DNA of 64,000 nt from Kitasatospora aureofaciens (GCF_019192735.1 NZ_JAHTKP010000002.1:248001-312000); one strand, 5' to 3'; numbered from the stretch's first letter, positions 25,849 to 34,922 are shown. The notes: a model not told the origin generated them from the letters alone. Numbers and translations: made by a program.

Positions 25849-27351
25849 TCAGGCCTTGGCCGCCGCCGTCTGCTCGGCGTAGCGGACCAGGGTGCGCACC
25901 GCGCTCGCGGTGCCGCCCTTCGGGGTGTAGCCGAACGGCGCGCCCTCGTGGAACGCCGGACCGGCGATGTCCAGGTGCGCCCAGGTGGCGCCCTCGGCCA
26001 CGAACTCCTTCAGGAACAGACCGGCCACCAGGCCGCCGCCCATCCGCTCGCCCATGTTGGACAGGTCGGCGATGGTCGACTCGGTCATGCCCTTGCGCAG
26101 GTCGGCCGGCAGCGGCATCGGCCAGGACTGCTCGCCCGCCTCGCCCGCGATGGCGTGCAGGGTCTCGCGCAGCTCGTCGTTGTTGGACATCACGCCGAAG
26201 GTGCGGTTGCCCAGGGCCATCACCATGGCGCCGGTCAGGGTGGCCACGTCGACGATGACGTCCGGGTTCTCCTCGCCGGCCCGCACGATCGCGTCGGCCA
26301 GCACCAGGCGGCCCTCGGCGTCGGTGTTCAGCACCTCGACGGTCTTGCCGCCGTACATGCGCAGCACGTCACCCGGGCGGGTGGCGGTGCCGGACGGCAT
26401 GTTCTCGGCCAGCGCCAGCCAGCCGGTGACGTTGACGGCCAGGCCGAGGCGCTTGGCCGCGACCACGGCGGCGAACACGGCGGCGGCGCCGGCCATGTCG
26501 CACTTCATGGTCTCGTTGTGGCCGGCCGGCTTCAGCGAGATGCCGCCCGAGTCGTAGGTGATGCCCTTGCCGACGAACGCCAGCGTGGCCTTGGCCTTCG
26601 GGTGGGTGTACGCCACCTTCACCAGCCGCGGCGGGTTGGCCGAGCCGCCACCGACGCCCAGCAGGCCGCCGAAGCCGCCCTTGGTCAGCGCCTTCTCGTC
26701 CAGCACCTCGACCTTGAGGCCGTGCTCCTTGCCGGCCGCCTGGGCGATCGCGGCGAAGCTCTTCGGGTTCAGGTCGTTCGGCGCGGTGTTGACCAGGTCG
26801 CGGGCGCGGTTCATCTCCTCGCCGACGGCGACGGCGCGCTCGACGGCGGCCTTGGCGTCCTTGCTGCCCTTGCGCGGGGCCAGCACGACCAGCTCGCCGA
26901 CCGGCTCCTTGCCGTTGCCGTCGGCCTTGTAGGTGCCGAAGGCGTACGAGCCGAGCAGGCCGCCCAGCGCGACCGCCTCGACCTCGTCCGCGGACTCGGC
27001 CGGCAGCGCCAGCGCGGCCTTCTTGGTGCCGGCCAGGGTGCGGGCGGCGACACCGGCGGCGCGACGCAGCGCCTCCAGTCCATAGCCGTCCTCGGCCGCC
27101 TCGCCGAGGCCGACCGCGAGCACGAGCGCGGCCTTCAGGCCGGCGGGGGAGGGCACCTTGACGGCCTCGCCCTCGGCACCGGTGGCGCCCAGGGTGGTGA
27201 GGACCTCGGCCAGCTTGCCCTCGAACGCCTCGTTCACGGCCTCGGCGCCGGGGGCCGGCACGATGCCCTTGGGGCCCTTGGCGACACCGATCACCAGGGC
27301 GTCCGCGCGCAGCGAGGCGGCGGAGGAGGTGCTCACAGACAATGCAGTCAC
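25849..27351 (-). CDS. pepA: Leucyl aminopeptidase (M17)
   Basis: Two-metal cytosolic exopeptidase that removes N-terminal residues from peptides. 500 residues from GTG 27351, with AGGAC upstream; the long in-frame extension to 27588 is not family-like. The catalytic core shows VGKGITYDSGGISLKPA (Lys, Asp), MKCDMAGAAAV and the hallmark NTDAEGRLVLADA. The N-terminal regulatory domain is the usual one. It stands between cobS and lpd in the same direction but has its own ends. Confidence 0.96.
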   Translation of the reverse strand: MTALSVSTSSAASLRADALVIGVAKGPKGIVPAPGAEAVNEAFEGKLAEVLTTLGATGAEGEAVKVPSPAGLKAALVLAVGLGEAAEDGYGLEALRRAAGVAARTLAGTKKAALALPAESADEVEAVALGGLLGSYAFGTYKADGNGKEPVGELVVLAPRKGSKDAKAAVERAVAVGEEMNRARDLVNTAPNDLNPKSFAAIAQAAGKEHGLKVEVLDEKALTKGGFGGLLGVGGGSANPPRLVKVAYTHPKAKATLAFVGKGITYDSGGISLKPAGHNETMKCDMAGAAAVFAAVVAAKRLGLAVNVTGWLALAENMPSGTATRPGDVLRMYGGKTVEVLNTDAEGRLVLADAIVRAGEENPDVIVDVATLTGAMVMALGNRTFGVMSNNDELRETLHAIAGEAGEQSWPMPLPADLRKGMTESTIADLSNMGERMGGGLVAGLFLKEFVAEGATWAHLDIAGPAFHEGAPFGYTPKGGTASAVRTLVRYAEQTAAAKA

Positions 27352-27612
27352 GTAATGCGTCCTGTTCTTTCGCGGTCCACGGCCGGTCGCGGCGAGGCTG
27401 CCGCGCCGGCGCAGCCCGGCGGGCGTCACGGCCGTCCCGCCAGCGCGGGCCGGGTCCGGGCCCCCTGGCTGCGCGCACCCGCACGTCGCGGCCGCGCACA
27501 CCAGAGGTCCCGGCTCCTCGGTACGCGCCGGGCGGGCAGGACCTGCGACGGTGCAGGGCTGCGGTGCTCCCCGCATGGTAGTCCGCATGGTGGGATCACG
27601 CGCCGCCCGGTG

Positions 27613-28404
27613 TCAGCCGAGCAACGCCAGGGCGAACAACGTGCCGGTCGCCGCGGTCTCGGCCATCGCGCCGAGCACGTCCCCGGTGATCCCGCCGAAC
27701 CGTCGTACGCAACGCCGCAGCAGCAGCCAGGCACAGCCGGTGCCGAGCGCAACGGCCGCCGGGAGGCGGAGAGCGGGCGAACCGTCAAGTGCGCCGAGGG
27801 CGGCCAGTGCGAGCGCCGCGGCGGCCGTCCCGGCGACGGCCGCCCCGGGCGTCACCGTGCTCGCCACCATCGCGCCGAGCCCGCCCGGCCGGGCGGGCGG
27901 CACCGACCGCAGGCACCCCCAGGCGAGCGCACACCGCGCGGCCACCGCCGAGGCGAGCACCGCGAGCGCCCCGCGCCCGGTGGAGGCGTCGAACTGCTCG
28001 GCCAGCGCGGCGATCTGGGCCAGCAGCGCGAGCACGAGGGTCAGGACGCCGAACGGGCCGATGTCGGACTGCTTCATGATGCGCAGCGCATCCTCGGCCG
28101 GCTTCCCGCTGCCCAGCCCGTCGGCGACGTCCGCGAGGCCGTCCAGGTGCAACCCCCTGGTCAGCGCGGCGAGCACCCCCACCGCCGCCACCGCCCCGAG
28201 CAGCCCGCCGGCCCGCCACGCCACCAGGGCCCCTGCCCCGGCCGCGATCCCGCCCAGCACCACCCCTACAACGGGGGCCGCCACCATGGCCCGCCCCCCG
28301 GCGGCCCGGTCCCATCGGTCGACCCGCACCCGCAGAACGGACAAGGTCCCGAACGCGAACCGCAACCCCTCGCCCCACGTGGCCCGTTCACGGTCGTCCG
28401 ACAC
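27613..28404 (-). CDS. cobS: Adenosylcobinamide-GDP ribazoletransferase (cobalamin synthase)
   Basis: Joins adenosylcobinamide-GDP and alpha-ribazole at the membrane, the last steps of the cobalamin nucleotide loop. 263 residues from GTG 28404, preceded by GGAGG. Five to six hydrophobic helices, the motif LTRGLHLDGLADVADGLGSG with the metal-binding aspartates, and RFGGITGDVLGAM near the end identify the family. Third gene of cobU-cobT-cobS. Confidence 0.94.
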   Translation of the reverse strand: MSDDRERATWGEGLRFAFGTLSVLRVRVDRWDRAAGGRAMVAAPVVGVVLGGIAAGAGALVAWRAGGLLGAVAAVGVLAALTRGLHLDGLADVADGLGSGKPAEDALRIMKQSDIGPFGVLTLVLALLAQIAALAEQFDASTGRGALAVLASAVAARCALAWGCLRSVPPARPGGLGAMVASTVTPGAAVAGTAAAALALAALGALDGSPALRLPAAVALGTGCAWLLLRRCVRRFGGITGDVLGAMAETAATGTLFALALLG

Positions 28405-28470
28405 GACGTCACTTCCTCCGTAGCCGAAGAGACCACCCACGCCCCGACCGGGACGCGGGAACCGAAATCG

Positions 28471-28512
28471 CGCAGCTCCCGGCGCCCCGAAAGGGGCGCG
28501 GGGAACTGCGCG
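28471..28512. repeat. Streptomyces-type intergenic hairpin repeat
   Basis: In the 163-base gap between cobT and cobS, GCGCCCC and GGGGCGC flank a GAAA loop, inside a longer imperfect palindrome (CGCAGCTCCC...GGGGAACTGCG). Near-identical hairpins (GCAGTTCCCCGCGCCCC type) are scattered between genes in Streptomyces genomes. It may lower cobS expression relative to cobT. Confidence 0.6.
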
Positions 28513-28567
28513 AGACAGAAGGCCACGGCCCGAAGCCGCGCCCCGACAGCCAGTTGCCGATGCCCTG

Positions 28568-29683
28568 CTACAGCCGCCGCAGCAGATCCGCCGCCGACGG
28601 CAGCTTCGGCTGCTCCTTCGGTGCCGGCGGCACGTACGGCTGCGGCGCCTCCTCCGCGAGGGCGTCCCCAGCGGCCTGGAGCAGCGGCAGCGCCAGCAGC
28701 GCGCCGACGCCCTCGCCCATGGTGATCCCCTGGTCCTGCAGCGGCGTCAGCGTGAGCCGGTCGTACGCCTTCGCCTGCGCCGGTTCCCCGCTGGACTGCC
28801 CGGCCCGCCACCACTCCGGCGCCCGGAACGCGATCCGCTGCGCGACCAGCGCACAGGCGGCCGAGACGACCCCGTCCAGCACCACGGGAAGCTTCCGCAC
28901 CGCGGCCTGCAGCAGGAAACCGGTGATCGCCGCGAAGTCAGCCCCGCCGGTGGCGCCGAGCAGCGCCAGCTGGTCGCCGAGCACCGGCCGGGCCCGCCGC
29001 AGCGAGTCCCGGATGGTCGCGCACTTGACCATCCACACCCGGTCGTCGATCCCCGAGCCGCGCCCGGTCACCGCGGCGGCGTCCGTCCCGCAGAGCGCGC
29101 CGACCAGCACCGCGGCGACGGTGGTGGAGGCGACTCCGAGGTCCCCGAGCAGCACCAGGTCGGTGCCCGCGTCGGCCTCCTCGTCGGCGACGGCCATGCC
29201 GGCCCGGAAGGCCCGGACGGTCTCCTCGGGGGTGAGGGCGTCCTCGATGTCGATCCGGCCGGAACCGCGGCGGATACGGTGGGCGACCACCTCGTCCGGG
29301 AAGTCCGCCGGGTCGGCGTCCACCGCGACGTCGACGATCCGCACGTCGGCGCCGTAGCGCCGGGCCAGCCGGGCGACCGGCGCGGTGCCGTCGAGCACCG
29401 CCCGCACCCGGGCCGCGGTGCCGCTCTTGGCGGGCAGCCGGGACACCCCGAGCGCCGCCACTCCGTGGTCGGCGGCGAACAGCAGCACCTTGGGGGCCGA
29501 CACCGGCCGCACCGGGGAGCGCCCCTGCACGGACGACAGCCAGCTGCCAAGCTCCTCCAGCTTGCCGAGCCCGCCGCGCGGCCGGCCGGCTGCCTGCCAG
29601 CGCTCGTCGGCGGCCCGCCGGGCGCTCTCGTCGGGGCGCTCGACGAGCGAGGAGAACGTATCGAGATCCACGGTCGTGTCCAT
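28568..29683 (-). CDS. cobT: Nicotinate-nucleotide-dimethylbenzimidazole phosphoribosyltransferase
   Basis: Makes alpha-ribazole phosphate from dimethylbenzimidazole and nicotinate mononucleotide for the lower ligand of cobalamin. 371 residues. FAADHGVAALGVS, LVLLGDLGVASTTVAAVL, GATGGADFAAITGFLLQAA and QGITMGEGVGALLALPLLQA are family blocks; the glutamate in MGEGVGA is the catalytic base. The Pro-rich C-terminal 40 residues look like a Streptomyces addition. 28 bases downstream of cobU. Confidence 0.95.
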   Translation of the reverse strand: MDTTVDLDTFSSLVERPDESARRAADERWQAAGRPRGGLGKLEELGSWLSSVQGRSPVRPVSAPKVLLFAADHGVAALGVSRLPAKSGTAARVRAVLDGTAPVARLARRYGADVRIVDVAVDADPADFPDEVVAHRIRRGSGRIDIEDALTPEETVRAFRAGMAVADEEADAGTDLVLLGDLGVASTTVAAVLVGALCGTDAAAVTGRGSGIDDRVWMVKCATIRDSLRRARPVLGDQLALLGATGGADFAAITGFLLQAAVRKLPVVLDGVVSAACALVAQRIAFRAPEWWRAGQSSGEPAQAKAYDRLTLTPLQDQGITMGEGVGALLALPLLQAAGDALAEEAPQPYVPPAPKEQPKLPSAADLLRRL

Positions 29684-29711
29684 CGGTGGGAAGGCTACAC
29701 GCCGCCGGTGT

Positions 29712-30284
29712 TCAGCCTGCGGCTGGCTTGACCGTCAGAACCTGCCCGGCCACGACCAGCAGCACACGCTCCGAGGCGTCCGCCACGGCCATGTTGAGCC
29801 GGCCCAGGGTGTCGCGGAAGCGGCGGCCGGCGGCGGTGGCCGGGACGACGCCCATGCCGACCTCGTTGCTCACCGCGACCACCTGACGGCCCGTCCGCTC
29901 CCAGGCCGCCGCCAGCGCCTCGCAACGCCGCTGCACTGCGGCCTCGCCACCGTCGGCCCAGACCGCGTCGTCCCAGGCGCCGCACTCGTCCATCGCCGAC
30001 GTCAGCCACAGCGCCAGGCAGTCGACGAGCACCGGCGCCGGATCGGCGGTGTCCGCCAGCACGGTCTCCAGGTCGCAGGTCTCGGCGGTGCGCCAGCTCG
30101 CCGGCCGCCGCTCGCGGTGCAGGGCGACCCGCTGGGCCCACTCGGCGTCGCCGTCCCGGGTGCCGCCGGTGGCCACATAGAGGACGTCCGGGTGGCCGGC
30201 GAGCAGCTGCTCGGCCTTGGTGGACTTGCCGGAGCGCGCCCCGCCGAGGAGGAGCGTGCGGGTGGGTGCGGGGTGGGTCGCCAT
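29712..30284 (-). CDS. cobU: Adenosylcobinamide kinase / guanylyltransferase
   Basis: Phosphorylates adenosylcobinamide and then attaches GMP. About 190 residues from ATG 30284 (an ATG at 30293 is in frame). The P-loop LLLGGARSGKSTKAE, YVATGGTRDGDAEW, VDCLALWLTSAM and VAVSNEVGMGVVP are all typical. First gene of the cobU-cobT-cobS run. I looked for a cobalamin riboswitch in the short upstream gap and saw none. Confidence 0.94.
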   Translation of the reverse strand: MATHPAPTRTLLLGGARSGKSTKAEQLLAGHPDVLYVATGGTRDGDAEWAQRVALHRERRPASWRTAETCDLETVLADTADPAPVLVDCLALWLTSAMDECGAWDDAVWADGGEAAVQRRCEALAAAWERTGRQVVAVSNEVGMGVVPATAAGRRFRDTLGRLNMAVADASERVLLVVAGQVLTVKPAAG

Positions 30285-30380
30285 GCGGCCCATCCTGCCC
30301 GACCAGGCATACGGAAGATCGGGCCGGGCAGGCTAAGGTGCGCAGCACACAGGCAGCGTCGTCAGTGGGAGGAGCCGGGC

Positions 30381-30581
30381 ATGGTCTGGACGTGGCGGTA
30401 CGAGAGGGCGGACGGCACCGAGCCGACGACGAGCGTCGGCCAGGAGGAGTTCGCCGGCCAGGGGGACGCCGAGACCTGGATCGGGGAGACCTGGAAGCAG
30501 CTCGCGGAGGACGGCGTCGACACCGCGGTCCTGCTGGAGGACGACCGGGTGATCTACTCGATGAGCCTGCACGAGGAGTAA
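30381..30581 (+). CDS. Small conserved acidic protein
   Basis: 66 residues from ATG 30381 with the ribosome site GGAGGAGCC. It begins MVWTWRYERADGTEP and ends VLLEDDRVIYSMSLHEE; it is acidic, soluble and Trp-rich. I regard it as a conserved Streptomyces protein of unknown role on the basis of its good ribosome site and protein-like sequence. Divergent from cobU and convergent with the methyltransferase. Confidence 0.7.
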   Translation: MVWTWRYERADGTEPTTSVGQEEFAGQGDAETWIGETWKQLAEDGVDTAVLLEDDRVIYSMSLHEE

Positions 30582-30598
30582 CTCCCCATCCAGTGGGC

Positions 30599-31516
30599 CT
30601 ACTTGGCCCCGATCACGTGCAGCAGCGCGGCGACCTGCCGGTAGGGGTTGGTGCGGCCGGCCCGGTCCTCGGCCTCCAGGAGCTGGGCCAGCTGCCGCCC
30701 GTCCACCGGCGGTGCCGCGTCGTCGGGCGCGTTGTCGGTGAAGACCCGGACGCCGTACCAGTGCTTCAGGGGCACCGACACCTCGGAGAGGGTGACGGAG
30801 AGGTCGGCGAGCCGGTCGGCGCGGGCGGCCAGCCCGAGCCGGTTGTAGTAGCGGTCGCTCTCGAAGGCGTGCAGGGCGGCCCGCCAGTCCCCGGCGGCGG
30901 CGGGCCGCAGGGCGAGCGCGTCGCGGTTGCGGACCAGCAGCGAGAGCAGCCCGCCGGGCGCCAGCAGCCGGGCCAGCGAGGCGATCATCGGGTCCGGGTC
31001 GGGCAGGTACATCAGGACGCCGTGGCAGAGCACGACGTCGAAGCTGCGCGGGCCGAACCAGCGCCCGCACTGGTGGCCGTCACCGCTGAGCAGCTGCATC
31101 CGGTCGCGGACCTCGGCCGGCTCCTCGGCCAGCGCCCCCTGGGCGACGCCGAGCGCGACCGGGTCGGAGTCTATGCCGGTGACGTAGTGGCCGGCCCGGG
31201 CCAGGCGCAGCGCCTGGGTGCCCTGGCCGCAGCCGATGTCGAGGACGCGCTGGGAGGTGCGGCCGGCCAACTGCTCGGCGAGCTGCCGGGCGACCAGTTC
31301 CTGCCGGACGAAGTTGCGCAGTCCGCCGAGACGGTCCAGCCAGGCACCGGTGCCGCCGGCGAAGGAACCGCTGCGGGAGGGAAGCCGCCGTTCCTGGCCG
31401 AACCGTTCCTGCCCGGGCCGGTCCTGGCCGAGCCGGTCGTGCCCGCCGTCGCCCTGGCCCGGCAGCGCGTACAGGCCGGGCCCCTCCCAGGACGGTGGGG
31501 CCCAGCCGGAGTCCAC
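30599..31516 (-). CDS. SAM-dependent class I methyltransferase
   Basis: 305 residues from GTG 31516. After a 45-residue Gly/Gln-rich start the Rossmann motif VLDIGCGQGTQALRLARAG appears, followed by VTGIDSDPVA and DVVLCHGVLMYLPDPDP. The pattern resembles CmoM/UbiE-like small-molecule or tRNA methyltransferases; the substrate is unknown. The start lies 11 bases after the DUF3043 stop, so the two genes are probably co-transcribed and translationally coupled. No strong ribosome site is visible. Confidence 0.82.
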   Translation of the reverse strand: MDSGWAPPSWEGPGLYALPGQGDGGHDRLGQDRPGQERFGQERRLPSRSGSFAGGTGAWLDRLGGLRNFVRQELVARQLAEQLAGRTSQRVLDIGCGQGTQALRLARAGHYVTGIDSDPVALGVAQGALAEEPAEVRDRMQLLSGDGHQCGRWFGPRSFDVVLCHGVLMYLPDPDPMIASLARLLAPGGLLSLLVRNRDALALRPAAAGDWRAALHAFESDRYYNRLGLAARADRLADLSVTLSEVSVPLKHWYGVRVFTDNAPDDAAPPVDGRQLAQLLEAEDRAGRTNPYRQVAALLHVIGAK

Positions 31517-31527
31517 CGGTTCGGCGG

Positions 31528-32127
31528 TCAGGGCCTCTCCCCGCGACGCACCTGCGGCTTGGGCAGTCGCAGCCGGCGCATCTGCAGGATGCGCATCAGG
31601 CCGTAGGCGACCGCACCGCGGGTGTTCTGGTTCTCGAAGCGCTCGGCGAGCTGCTTGCGCAGGCCGAAGCCGAGGCGGACGAAGTCCAGCGCGACCAGCA
31701 CGAAGAACAGCAGGAACAGCAGCGTGGAGAGCAGCTGGAGGGCCGGCACCTTGACGATACTGAGCACCAGGATCAGCACGGCGGCCGGGAGGAAGAACTC
31801 GGACAGCGACCAGCGGGAGTCCACGTAGTCGCGGGCGAACTTGCGCACCGGGCCCTTGTCGCGGGGCGGCAGGTGGCGCTCGTCGCCCTCCAGCAGCGCG
31901 GTGCGCTGCTTCTCGCGCTCGGAGCGCATCCGCTCGCGGGCCTGGCGGGCGGCCTCCTTGCGGTCCTTGGGCACCGTCACCCGGGTACGCCGGTTGGCCT
32001 CGGCCTCACTGCGCTTGGGGGTGGGGCGGCCCTTCTTGGCCTGCGGGTCGCGGGCCTGGGTCGTCTCGTCCTGCTTCTCCAGCACGGCGGCGGAGGCGGC
32101 GGCATCATCTGAACGGCGTCGGAACAC
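31528..32127 (-). CDS. DUF3043 membrane protein
   Basis: 199 residues from GTG 32127. A highly charged N-terminal half (GRPTPKRSEAEANRRTRVTV, KEAARQARERMRSEREKQR) is followed by RDYVDSRWSLSEFFLPAAVL and two hydrophobic helices at about residues 112-152. This is the actinobacterial DUF3043 pattern. Function unknown. It heads a two-gene unit with the methyltransferase and is divergent from pspA. Confidence 0.85.
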   Translation of the reverse strand: MFRRRSDDAAASAAVLEKQDETTQARDPQAKKGRPTPKRSEAEANRRTRVTVPKDRKEAARQARERMRSEREKQRTALLEGDERHLPPRDKGPVRKFARDYVDSRWSLSEFFLPAAVLILVLSIVKVPALQLLSTLLFLLFFVLVALDFVRLGFGLRKQLAERFENQNTRGAVAYGLMRILQMRRLRLPKPQVRRGERP

Positions 32128-32426
32128 ACCCCCAGCGTACGGGGTGCGGACGGGCTTCTCGGGGTGGCCTCGGACCCAAACGCATATCGATCCGGGAGGT
32201 GGGAGCCCCGATGGGGTTTTCCGGGCCCTTCCCGTAGGGGATCAGTCGGATGGAGGATGGGGGGGATGAGAGCCGGATCCACCCCGGGGATGAGGAGTGG
32301 GGCGCGTCGCTGTAGCAGTCTTGTTGCAGGCAGGTGGACTGCGGCGACGGGCTCGCTGCACATACACTCGTCGTGTCTGGTAACGAGATAGAGACCGCAG
32401 GCCGGAGAAGGGGGCACCCGAGGCCC

Positions 32427-33227
32427 ATGAGCGACGGAATCATGAAGCGTATGGGGTTGATCTTCCGCTCCAAGGCGAACAAGGCCTTGGATCGGGCGGA
32501 GGATCCCCGTGAGACGCTCGACTACTCCTACCAGAAGCAGCTCGAACTGCTGCAGAAGGTACGGCGTGGTGTCGCGGACGTCGCGACCTCGCGCAAGCGC
32601 CTGGAACTCCAGCTGACCCAGCTCCAGCAGCAGTCCGCGAAGTACGAGGACCAGGGCCGCAAGGCGCTGTCCCTGGGCCGTGAGGATCTCGCGCGCGAGG
32701 CGCTGACCCGCAAGGCCAACATGCAGTCCCAGATCACCGACCTGGAGACGCAGTACCAGGCGCTCCAGGGCGAGGAGGAGAAGCTCACGCTCGCCTCCCA
32801 GCGGCTGCAGGCCAAGGTGGATGCCTTCCGCACCAAGAAGGAGACCATCAAGGCCACCTACACCGCCGCCCAGGCGCAGACCCGCATCGCCGAGTCCTTC
32901 TCCGGGATCTCGGAGGAGATGGGCGACGTCGGCCTGGCCATCCAGCGGGCCGAGGACAAGACCGCGCAGATGCAGGCCCGGGCCGGCGCGATCGACGAGC
33001 TGCTGGCCTCCGGCGCGCTCGACGACGCCAGCGGTCTCGGCCGCAAGGACGACATCGAGGCGGAGCTGGAGCGGGTCGCCGGCGGTTCGGACGTCGAGCT
33101 GGAGCTGGCCCGGATGAAGGCCGAGCTCTCCGGCGGTTCGCCGTCCGGTCCGGCCGCGATCGAGCAGGGCAAGCCGCAGGACGCCCACCCGCAGCAGGAC
33201 ACCCCGCGCATCAACTACAACAAGTGA
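32427..33227 (+). CDS. pspA: Phage-shock protein A / IM30 family
   Basis: Peripheral membrane-stress protein that forms large helical scaffolds on damaged membranes. 266 residues from ATG 32427 with GAGG upstream; MKRMGLIFRSKANKALDRAE at residues 6-25 is the amphipathic first helix. A long coiled coil (KRLELQLTQLQQQSAKYEDQ and on) follows up to about residue 225, with a Pro/Gln-rich tail. PspAA follows 37 bases downstream. The actinobacterial system lacks PspB/C here. The 299-base upstream gap holds the promoter and the small inverted repeat ACAC-n5-GTGT. Confidence 0.93.
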   Translation: MSDGIMKRMGLIFRSKANKALDRAEDPRETLDYSYQKQLELLQKVRRGVADVATSRKRLELQLTQLQQQSAKYEDQGRKALSLGREDLAREALTRKANMQSQITDLETQYQALQGEEEKLTLASQRLQAKVDAFRTKKETIKATYTAAQAQTRIAESFSGISEEMGDVGLAIQRAEDKTAQMQARAGAIDELLASGALDDASGLGRKDDIEAELERVAGGSDVELELARMKAELSGGSPSGPAAIEQGKPQDAHPQQDTPRINYNK

Positions 33228-33264
33228 CCTGAGCTCCACCCCACGAACCAGGGAGACGCACGGC

Positions 33265-33558
33265 ATGATCATGAGGGTCATGGGTGAGGGGCAGTTCGAG
33301 GTCGGCGACGACCACCTGAACCTGCTCAACGAGCTGGACGCCGAGCTCGTCACCGCAGTGGACTCGGGGGACGAGGAGCTCTTCCGTCGCGCGTACGGCA
33401 AGCTGCTGGATGCGGTGAAGCAGTACGGCACCCGACTGCCGGACGAGTCGCTGGAGCCGTCCGAGCTGATCCTGCCGGCCGCCGAGGCGACGATCGACGA
33501 GGTCCGCGCGCTGCTGATGGCCGACGACGAGGGCGTCATCCCGGGATACCCGGAATAG
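33265..33558 (+). CDS. pspAA: PspA-associated protein PspAA
   Basis: 97 residues from ATG 33265 with GGGAG upstream. The sequence MRVMGEGQFEVGDDHLNLLN, ELDAELVTAVDSGDEELFRR and PSELILPAAEATIDEVRALL matches the PspAA domain found next to pspA in actinobacteria and cyanobacteria. It is thought to assist PspA at the membrane; the mechanism is unknown. Second gene of the pspA transcript, ended by the strong hairpin at 33580. Confidence 0.88.
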   Translation: MIMRVMGEGQFEVGDDHLNLLNELDAELVTAVDSGDEELFRRAYGKLLDAVKQYGTRLPDESLEPSELILPAAEATIDEVRALLMADDEGVIPGYPE

Positions 33559-33579
33559 CCTCCGCGCCGCGCTGCCAGA

Positions 33580-33623
33580 CGAAAGGGCGGGCCCCCTCCA
33601 CCCGGAGGGGGCCCGCCCTTTCG
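33580..33623. terminator. Strong bidirectional terminator between pspAA and nadA
   Basis: A perfect 20-bp stem, 33580-33599 with 33604-33623, tetraloop ACCC, flanked by A- and T-runs inside the stem on both strands (CGAAAGGG and CCCTTTCG). It serves the two convergent transcripts. Confidence 0.9.
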
Positions 33624-33636
33624 CGTACCGGCCGCC

Positions 33637-34869
33637 TTACGGCAGGGCCAGCATCCGGTCCAGCGCCGCCTTGGCGTACTTCTCGGTCTCCGGGTCGACG
33701 GTGATCACGTTCGGCACCCGGCCCTCGACCAGCGACTCCAGCGCCCAGACCAGGTGCGGCAGGTCGATCCGGTTCATGGTCGAGCAGAAGCAGACCGTCT
33801 TGTCCAGGAAGACGATCTCCTTGTCCGGGTGCGCCTTGGCGAGCCGGCGGACCAGGTTCAGCTCGGTGCCGATGGCCCACTTGGAGCCGGGCTCGGCGGC
33901 GTCCAGGGCCTTGATGATGTACTCGGTCGAGCCGACCATGTCGGCGGCGGTGACGACCTCGTGCTTGCACTCGGGGTGCACCAGGACGGTGACGCCGGGG
34001 ATGCGCTCGCGGACGTCGTTCACCGAGTCCAGGCTGAACCGGCCGTGCACCGAGCAGTGGCCGCGCCACAGGATCATCTTGGCGTTCCGCAGCTGCTCGG
34101 CGGTCAGGCCGCCGTTCGGCTTGTGCGGGTTGTACAGGACGCAGTCGTCCAGCGAGAAGCCCATCTCGCGCACCGCGGTGTTGCGGCCGAGGTGCTGGTC
34201 GGGCAGGAAGAGCACCTTCTCTCCCACCCGTCGCCCACCACCACCCTCGCTCGAGGCGCTTCGCGCCGCCCCTTCTTCGAAGGCCCACTCCAGGGCGCGC
34301 TTGGCGTTGGAGGAGGTGCAGATGGTGCCGCCGTGCTTGCCGGTGAAGGCCTTGATGTCGGCGGAGGAGTTCATGTACGAGACCGGGACGGTCACATCGG
34401 CTATGCCGGCGTCGGTCAGCACGTCCCAGCACTCGGCGACCTGCTCGGCGGTGGCCATGTCGGCCATCGAGCAGCCGGCCGCGAGGTCGGGGAGGACGAC
34501 CCGCTGGTCCTCGGTGGTGAGGATGTCCGCGGACTCGGCCATGAAGTGCACGCCGCAGAAGACGATGTACTCGGCCTCCGGGCGGGCCGCCGCGTCCCGG
34601 GCGAGCTTGAAGGAGTCGCCGGTGACGTCGGCGAACTCGATCACCTCGTCGCGCTGGTAGTGGTGGCCCAGGATGAAGACGCGGTCGCCGAGTGCGGCCT
34701 TGGCCGCGCGGGCGCGCTCGACGAGGTCCGGGTCGGAGGCCGGGGGGAGGTCACCGGGGCACTCGACGCCGCGCTCGCTGTTCGGGTCGGCCTCGCGGCC
34801 GAGCAGCAGCAGAGCGAGCGGCGTCGGAGTGGGGTCGACGCCGTAGGTCTCGGTGATGGTGGTGGTCAC
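33637..34869 (-). CDS. nadA: Quinolinate synthase NadA with a 16-residue insertion
   Basis: [4Fe-4S] enzyme that condenses iminoaspartate with dihydroxyacetone phosphate to quinolinate in NAD synthesis. 410 residues from GTG 34869; ATG 34899 is an in-frame alternative. FILGHHYQRDEVIEFADV, IVFCGVHFMAESADIL, CTSSNAKRALEWAFE, LPDQHLGRNT, VHPECKHEV and FLDKTVCFCSTMNRI are family blocks, with the three cluster cysteines in FCGVHF, PECKHE and a C-terminal Cys. Between FEEG and EKVLF lies an extra stretch AARSASSEGGGGRRVG (34222-34269) with codons unusual for this genome. nadB and nadC are not adjacent. Confidence 0.95.
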   Translation of the reverse strand: MTTTITETYGVDPTPTPLALLLLGREADPNSERGVECPGDLPPASDPDLVERARAAKAALGDRVFILGHHYQRDEVIEFADVTGDSFKLARDAAARPEAEYIVFCGVHFMAESADILTTEDQRVVLPDLAAGCSMADMATAEQVAECWDVLTDAGIADVTVPVSYMNSSADIKAFTGKHGGTICTSSNAKRALEWAFEEGAARSASSEGGGGRRVGEKVLFLPDQHLGRNTAVREMGFSLDDCVLYNPHKPNGGLTAEQLRNAKMILWRGHCSVHGRFSLDSVNDVRERIPGVTVLVHPECKHEVVTAADMVGSTEYIIKALDAAEPGSKWAIGTELNLVRRLAKAHPDKEIVFLDKTVCFCSTMNRIDLPHLVWALESLVEGRVPNVITVDPETEKYAKAALDRMLALP

Positions 34870-34922
34870 GGGCGGGTGCCCTTCTGTGCGGCCGATCAAG
34901 CGGTGAAGCCTTTTCGTCTATC

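Noticed and set aside
25390..28725. 1111-codon frame opposite pepA and cobS
   Set aside because: It spans two convincing genes and a strong terminator antisense; no protein-like segments.
29990..30380. Cobalamin riboswitch in front of cobU
   Set aside because: The gap is under 100 bases and lacks a B12-box-like sequence.
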